From Sinomonas cellulolyticus (GTDB taxonomy: Bacteria > Actinomycetota > Actinomycetes > Actinomycetales > Micrococcaceae): 64,000 bases of DNA. The DNA lies in assembly GCF_014656475.1 (NCBI RefSeq), contig NZ_BNCM01000005.1, forward strand, positions 1-64,000. The letters are read 5' to 3'. Each line of letters opens with the position of its first letter. Position 1 is the first letter of the stretch. Shown piece after piece: positions 59,546 through 64,000 of the stretch. The notes under the pieces are model-generated. The model did no database searches and had not been told where the DNA came from. It worked only from the letters and a program-made list of their open reading frames with translations. A program made the translations under genes and the position numbers.

Positions 59546-60403
59546 TCACAGGAAGATGTCCGGCACGAGGCGGTCCTCGGGGGCTCCGAGGCTGTACGGA
59601 GTGAAGTCGGTGACGCCGGCCGCCCGCAGGACCTGCTCGTCGGTGAAGAAGTTGCCGGTCGTGGCACGTGGATCGCTCGTGAGGATGGCGTGGGCGGCGT
59701 CCGCGACGATCTGCGGCGAGCGGCCCGCCGAGGCGAGGGTGTCGCCGTCGGGCATCGCGCGGATCGCGGCGGTGTCGATGAGGGTGGCGGGCCAGAGCGA
59801 GTTGACTGCGATCCCGGCGGCGCGCAGCTCCTCTGCGAGGCCCAGCGTGGTGAGGCTCATCCCATATTTGGCGATGGTGTAGGCGAGGTGGCGGCCCGCC
59901 CACTTCGGCTCGAGGTTCAGGGGCGGGGAGAGCGTGAGGATGTGCGCGCCGCCGGTCCGGGCCGCGTCCCGCAGGGCGGGGAGGGACAGCTTGGAGAGCA
60001 GGAAGGTGCCGCGGACGTTGATGTCCTGCATGAGGTCGTAGCGCTTCATGTCCACGGCTTCGGTGGCGGAGAGGTCGATCGCGGAGGCGTTGTTGACCAC
60101 GGCGTCGATGTCTCCGAAGCGCTCGAGCGTCTCCTCGACCGCGCGGGCCACATCCTCGTCGCTGCGCACGTCGCCGACGATCGGGAGCGCGTGGCCACCC
60201 GCAGCCTGGATCTCCTCGGCGGCCGTGTAGACGGTGCCGGCGAGTTTCGCGTGCGGCTGGGCCGTCTTGGCCAGAAGGGCCACGTTGGCGCCGTCCGCCG
60301 CCGCACGCTTGGCGATCGCGAGGCCGATGCCGCGGCTGCCGCCGCTCATGAGGATGGTTCGCCCGGAGAGGGACGCGGCAGTCCCGGGTGTGATGCTCGT
60401 CAT
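59546..60403 (-). CDS. Short-chain dehydrogenase/reductase (HSDL2-like)
   Basis: 285 aa. Cofactor loop TILMSGGSRGIGLAIAKRAA, GDVRSDEDVA, NNASAID, catalytic YTIAKYGMS (Y-x3-K), LWPATLIDTAA. Resembles hydroxysteroid dehydrogenase-like protein 2. A GTTAC palindrome lies 22 nt upstream of the ATG, suggesting co-control with acyl-CoA dehydrogenase. Divergent from accD. Confidence 0.88.
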   Translation of the reverse strand: MTSITPGTAASLSGRTILMSGGSRGIGLAIAKRAAADGANVALLAKTAQPHAKLAGTVYTAAEEIQAAGGHALPIVGDVRSDEDVARAVEETLERFGDIDAVVNNASAIDLSATEAVDMKRYDLMQDINVRGTFLLSKLSLPALRDAARTGGAHILTLSPPLNLEPKWAGRHLAYTIAKYGMSLTTLGLAEELRAAGIAVNSLWPATLIDTAAIRAMPDGDTLASAGRSPQIVADAAHAILTSDPRATTGNFFTDEQVLRAAGVTDFTPYSLGAPEDRLVPDIFL

Positions 60404-60421
60404 GGGGACAGTGTACGGGAC

Positions 60422-60443
60422 AATGTTACCAACGAGTAACATT
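60422..60443. promoter_or_regulatory. Operator-like palindrome between SDR and acyl-CoA carboxylase genes
   Basis: AATGTTAC-CAACGA-GTAACATT: 8-bp perfect arms around 6 nt. Contains GTTACCAACGAGTAAC, which equals the 7840-7855 site in 12 of 16 positions. Likely bound by the same TetR-type regulator. Confidence 0.6.
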
Positions 60444-60513
60444 CGGCACACAGCCCTGGCGCAGAGCCCACCCGCCACCGTCGTGCGGCGCACGCGACCC
60501 GTCCGCGAGAAAT

Positions 60514-60528
60514 TGTAGGGTTCCTACA
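60514..60528. promoter_or_regulatory. Second inverted repeat upstream of accD
   Basis: TGTAGG-GTT-CCTACA: perfect 6-bp arms, 3-nt spacer, 25 nt before a TAGACT -10 candidate (60552-60557). Different motif from 60422-60443. Confidence 0.5.
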
Positions 60529-60649
60529 CACGCCATGCACAGGAGCCTCACTAGACTGTGGTGACGTGCCTGCCGAGCGTGCGGGACGCACTGTGCGAAA
60601 CCTACGAAAGCCACCACGAGTGCGCATGGACCGACGAGCTGGAGTGAGC

Positions 60650-62233
60650 GTGACCCACGACCTGACCACCACCGCAGGCAAGATCGCGGACTTCCGCGAC
60701 CGGCGGGCGGCCTCGCTCGCACCCTCGGGGCAGGAGGCGATCGAGAAGCAGCACGCGCGCGGCAAGGGCACGGCCCGGGAGCGCATCGACATGCTCCTGG
60801 ACGAGGGCAGCTTTGTGGAGCTCGACAGCCTCCGGGTCCATCACTCCACGGCATTCGGCATGGGGAAGAAGAAGCCCCTCGGCGACGGGCTCGTCTCGGG
60901 CTACGGCACGGTGGACGGGCGCCCCGTCGCCGTGTACAGCCAGGACTTCACCGTCTACGGCGGCTCCCTGAGCCAGGTCAACGGCGAGAAGATCGTGAAG
61001 GTCCAGGAGTTCGCCCTCCGCAACGGCTTCCCCGTGGTCGGCATCCTCGACGGCGGAGGTGCCCGCATCCAGGAGGGCGTCGCCTCGCTGGCGATGTTCG
61101 CGGACATCTTCCGGAACAACGTGGCCGCCTCGGGCGTGGTCCCCCAGATCTCGGTGATCATGGGCCCCTCCGCGGGCGGCGCGGCCTACTCGCCCGCGCT
61201 CACCGACTACATCGTCATGGTGGACAAGACGAGCCACATGTTCATCACGGGGCCAGACGTCATCAAGACGGTCACCGGCGAAGAGGTGGACATGGAGACG
61301 CTCGGCGGCGCGCGCCAGCACAACGCCACCACCGGCACCGCCACCTACCTCGCCTCGGACGAGGCGGACGCCCTCGACTTCGTGCGCGAGCTCCTCGACT
61401 TCCTGCCCTCGAACAACCTCGTGGAGGCACCCGTCCTCGAGTCCGACCAGGAGCTCGAGGAGACGGACGAGGACGGCACGCTGGACGGCCTCGTGCCCGA
61501 CTCCGCGTCCCAGGGCTACGACATGCGCACCGTGATCGAGGGGATCGTCGACGACGGCAACTTCCTCGAGATGCAGTCCCTCTACGCGCCCAACGTGATC
61601 ATCGGATACGGGCGCATGGAGGGGCACACCGTCGGGATCGTGGCGAACCAGCCCATCCAGTTCGCCGGCACCCTGGACATCTCGGCCTCGGAGAAGGCGG
61701 CCCGGTTCGTGCGGCACTGCGACGCGTTCAACATCCCGATCATCACCCTCGTGGACGTCCCCGGCTTCCTTCCCGGCAAGGACCAGGAGTTCCAGGGCAT
61801 CATCCGCCGCGGTGCCAAGCTGCTCTACGCGTACGCCGAGGCCACCGTGCCGAAGCTGACCGTCATCTGCCGGAAGGCCTACGGCGGGGCGTACATCGTC
61901 ATGGGGTCCAAGAAGCTCGGAGCGGACCTTAACTTTGCGTGGCCCACCGCGCAGATCGGCGTCATGGGCGCGCAGGGTGCCGTGAACATCCTGTACCGGC
62001 GGGAGCTGGCCGCGGTCATCGCCGAAGGCGGGGACGTCGACGCCAAGCGCGCCGAGCTCGTCCAGAACTACGAGGAGGAGCTCCTCAACCCGTACCAGGC
62101 CGCGGAGCTCGGGTACGTCGACGCCGTCATCGCCCCCTCCGAGACCCGCGTCCAGCTGCTCCGCGGCCTGCGCGCCCTGCGCGATAAGCACGCGTCCATG
62201 CCCGCCAAGAAGCACGGGAACATCCCGCTGTGA
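60650..62233 (+). CDS. Acyl-CoA carboxylase subunit beta (carboxyltransferase)
   Basis: 527 aa. Forms malonyl-/methylmalonyl-CoA using a biotin-carboxyl carrier made elsewhere. Start GTG 60650 (GGAG 5 nt upstream) preferred over ATG 60626. Motifs: [52 protein letters not shown] (carboxybiotin pocket), [52 protein letters not shown] and [11 protein letters not shown]. Related to mycobacterial AccD/PccB. Overlaps epsilon by 4 nt. A palindrome and a -10 lie upstream. Confidence 0.93.
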   Translation: MTHDLTTTAGKIADFRDRRAASLAPSGQEAIEKQHARGKGTARERIDMLLDEGSFVELDSLRVHHSTAFGMGKKKPLGDGLVSGYGTVDGRPVAVYSQDFTVYGGSLSQVNGEKIVKVQEFALRNGFPVVGILDGGGARIQEGVASLAMFADIFRNNVAASGVVPQISVIMGPSAGGAAYSPALTDYIVMVDKTSHMFITGPDVIKTVTGEEVDMETLGGARQHNATTGTATYLASDEADALDFVRELLDFLPSNNLVEAPVLESDQELEETDEDGTLDGLVPDSASQGYDMRTVIEGIVDDGNFLEMQSLYAPNVIIGYGRMEGHTVGIVANQPIQFAGTLDISASEKAARFVRHCDAFNIPIITLVDVPGFLPGKDQEFQGIIRRGAKLLYAYAEATVPKLTVICRKAYGGAYIVMGSKKLGADLNFAWPTAQIGVMGAQGAVNILYRRELAAVIAEGGDVDAKRAELVQNYEEELLNPYQAAELGYVDAVIAPSETRVQLLRGLRALRDKHASMPAKKHGNIPL

Positions 62234-62502
62234 GCACCGAGCAGCAGGCGCGGCAGATGCACACCGAGCAGCACGCGGGCGTCGAGGGTGCGCACGACGG
62301 CGGGGCCGCGCCGGTGCTGTTCTCCGTCACCAAGGGCAATCCGACGCCGGAGGAGATCGCCGCGCTCACCGCGGTCCTCGCGGCCGCGGCCTCCGCCCCC
62401 TCCCAGGGAGCGCCCGACGCCGCGCCGACGCGGCGCGACCGCATCCGCCGCGCCACGCTGCGGCCGAGGCACATGATGGCCCAACGCCGCGGGAGGCTCT
62501 GA
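62230..62502 (+). CDS. Acyl-CoA carboxylase subunit epsilon
   Basis: 90 aa. Short actinobacterial epsilon: [24 protein letters not shown] then a basic [13 protein letters not shown] tail. It binds the beta-subunit core. GTG start overlaps accD stop (GTGA). Confidence 0.9.
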   Translation: MSTEQQARQMHTEQHAGVEGAHDGGAAPVLFSVTKGNPTPEEIAALTAVLAAAASAPSQGAPDAAPTRRDRIRRATLRPRHMMAQRRGRL

Positions 62503-62603
62503 GACCCGGGCCCCGAGCCCTCAGCGCTCGTGTCATTGGGGATGACCTCGGGTCATCGGGACGGCAATGTGCACCGGTTCTTTCACGTGTCGGTGAGCCG
62601 CGC

Positions 62604-62609
62604 TAGGCT
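62604..62609 (+). promoter_or_regulatory. -10 element of the DUF885 gene, leaderless spacing
   Basis: TAGGCT, 6 nt before GTG 62616, preceded at 17 bp by TTTCAC (62581-62586). The same TAGGCT at the same distance precedes the SHOCT gene. Confidence 0.55.
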
Positions 62610-62615
62610 CGTCAC

Positions 62616-64000
62616 GTGACGCAGAACACTGACGAGACCATCTCCAGCCCCTCCTCCGCACGGAAGCCCAGCGCGGTGGACGGCATCGCCAACGAGTTCA
62701 CCGCCAGGCTCCTCGAACTCGAACCGGCCCTCGCGACCGAGCTCGGCTACCCCGGGCATGAGACCGAGTACCCGGACTACTCCCCCGCCGGCATCGACGC
62801 GCGCGTCGCGCTGGTCCGGGAGACCCTCGCCGCGCTCGGCTCGGCCACGCCAGCCGACGAGGTCGATGAGGTCACCGTCGACGCGATGCGCGAGCGGCTC
62901 GGCCTCGAGGTGGAGCGCCATGAGAGCGGCTGGGTCGCCGCAGACCTGAACAACATCGACTCCCCCGCGCAGCACATCCGCGCCACGTTCGACCTCATGC
63001 CCACCGACACGGCCGAGCAGTGGTCGCGCATCGCGGGCCGCGCCTCCAACGTGCCCGCTGCGGTCGAGGGCTACATCACGGCCCTCCGCTCGGGTGCGGC
63101 GGACGGCAAGGTCGCCGCGGCCAGGCAGGTGCACGCGGTGATCGCCCAGTGCCGGAAGTACGGCCAAGAGGGCACGGGCTTCTTCGCCCAGCTCGCTGCA
63201 GGCGCCAGGCTGGGCACCGCGCACGACGGCGACGCGCAGCTGCCGCCCGACGTCGCCGCCGCGCTCGCGGAAGGCACGCGCGCGGCGTCGTCCGCCTACC
63301 TGAGGCTCGCGGACTTCCTGGAGGACGAGCTGCTCCCCCAGGCTCCCGAGAAGGACGCCGTGGGCCGCGAGCGGTACGCCCTTGCCTCCCGCCGATTCCT
63401 CGGCGCCACCGTGGATCTCGAGGAGACCTACGCGTGGGGCGTGGCGGAGCTTGACCGCATCATCGCCGAGCAGGAGGCCGTAGCCGAGCGGATCAAGCCA
63501 GGGGCCACGATCGCGGAGGCCAAGGCGCTCCTCAACGCCGACCCGGCCCGGCAGCTCCACGGAACCGACGCCCTCAAGGCGTGGATGCAGGGCCTCTCCG
63601 ACCGCGCCGTGGCCGGCCTGGCCGGGACGCACTTCGAGATCGCCGAGCCCATGCGCAGGCTCGAGTGCATGATCGCACCGACGCAGGACGGTGGCATCTA
63701 CTACACCGCGCCGTCGGACGACTTCTCCCGGCCCGGACGCATGTGGTGGTCCGTGCCCGAAGGCGAGGATACGTTCACCACCTGGGCCGAGACCAGCACC
63801 GTGTACCACGAGGGGGTCCCGGGCCACCACCTGCAGTGCGCCACCGCCGTCTACCGCCGGGAGCTGCTGAACGACTGGCGCCGCAACATCTGCTGGGTCT
63901 CCGGCCACGGCGAGGGGTGGGCCCTCTACGCAGAGCGCCTCATGGACGAGCTCGGCTACCTCTCCGACCTCGGCGACCGCATGGGCATGCTGGACGGCCA
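62616..64000 (+). CDS. DUF885 family metallopeptidase-like protein, 3' truncated by window
   Basis: At least 461 codons, open to the right edge. GTG start at 62616 (VTQNTDETISSPSS). Conserved: EFTARLLELEPALATELGYPGHETEYPDY, HESGWVAADLNNIDSPAQHIR, the putative metal motif YHEGVPGHHLQ (H-E-x3-G-H-H) and VSGHGEGWALYAERLMDELGY. DUF885 proteins are peptidase-like; no signal peptide is visible. Leaderless by a TAGGCT -10. Confidence 0.88.
   Translation, partial: MTQNTDETISSPSSARKPSAVDGIANEFTARLLELEPALATELGYPGHETEYPDYSPAGIDARVALVRETLAALGSATPADEVDEVTVDAMRERLGLEVERHESGWVAADLNNIDSPAQHIRATFDLMPTDTAEQWSRIAGRASNVPAAVEGYITALRSGAADGKVAAARQVHAVIAQCRKYGQEGTGFFAQLAAGARLGTAHDGDAQLPPDVAAALAEGTRAASSAYLRLADFLEDELLPQAPEKDAVGRERYALASRRFLGATVDLEETYAWGVAELDRIIAEQEAVAERIKPGATIAEAKALLNADPARQLHGTDALKAWMQGLSDRAVAGLAGTHFEIAEPMRRLECMIAPTQDGGIYYTAPSDDFSRPGRMWWSVPEGEDTFTTWAETSTVYHEGVPGHHLQCATAVYRRELLNDWRRNICWVSGHGEGWALYAERLMDELGYLSDLGDRMGMLDG

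Overview
This is a 64 kb, very GC-rich, gene-dense chromosomal segment of an actinobacterium. The gene set suggests a Micrococcaceae-type organism (Arthrobacter/Sinomonas-like): an acyl-CoA carboxylase beta plus small epsilon subunit, a SAM-IV riboswitch upstream of metY-metX, NAD ligase of the Micrococcales type, DUF222/HNH protein, GatCAB, DivIVA-domain protein, and many start codons preceded at 6-7 nt by a TANNNT -10 element (leaderless style). The genus is an inference. There is no rRNA, CRISPR array, insertion sequence or prophage.

Layout. 1-5.6 kb: end of a sodium/solute symporter, then a minus-strand translation/lipid block (rpsB, tsf, pyrH, frr, cdsA, DivIVA-domain protein). 5.9-13 kb: M23 peptidase, acyl-CoA dehydrogenase, chagasin-like inhibitor, a CAU-anticodon tRNA, GT4 glycosyltransferase, DMT transporter, CDP-alcohol phosphatidyltransferase, holin-X-like membrane protein. 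13-23 kb: two identical tRNA-Asn genes, dnaG, dgt, dus, an unrecognised 350-aa protein, PlsC-type acyltransferase, GNAT protein, glyQS, S4 protein, alpha/beta hydrolase. 23-28 kb: SGNH hydrolase, SHOCT-tailed membrane protein and a tightly overlapping redox operon (repeat-rich secreted protein, ferric-reductase-like b-type cytochrome, ApbE FMN transferase, NuoF-like flavoprotein, small ferredoxin). 28-32.6 kb: SAM-IV riboswitch-metY-metX and a HipBA toxin-antitoxin pair with two operator-like repeats. 32.7-36.7 kb: PAP2 phosphatase, DedA, a two-component system, VOC protein. 36.7-46.3 kb: 22-bp tandem array, CPBP protease, hutI with an in-frame repeat, FAD oxidase, glycerol facilitator, kbl-tdh with a divergent LysR regulator, membrane protein, two VOC proteins. 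46.3-53.7 kb: gatCAB, GNAT, inositol-phosphatase-like protein, ligA. 53.8-64 kb: DUF222/HNH endonuclease with an SOS-box-like site, PP2C phosphatase, Rv1264-like adenylate cyclase, bacterial PH protein, birA, SDR, accD-accE, and a DUF885 protein running off the right edge.

How it works together. Several genes serve fatty-acid metabolism (acyl-CoA dehydrogenase, SDR, acyl-CoA carboxylase, biotin ligase); two of these promoters, 52 kb apart, share the same GTTAC-N6-GTAAC operator-like palindrome, which points to one outside regulator. The most unusual locus is the redox operon at 24.8-28.2 kb: it has an electron input module (NuoF-like plus ferredoxin), a transmembrane haem module and a flavinylating enzyme, but no recognisable FMN-binding acceptor domain. 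The window also shows a recurrent structural theme: short GC-rich tandem repeats, two of them at convergent gene ends where the repeat unit equals or resembles one arm of a terminator-like hairpin.
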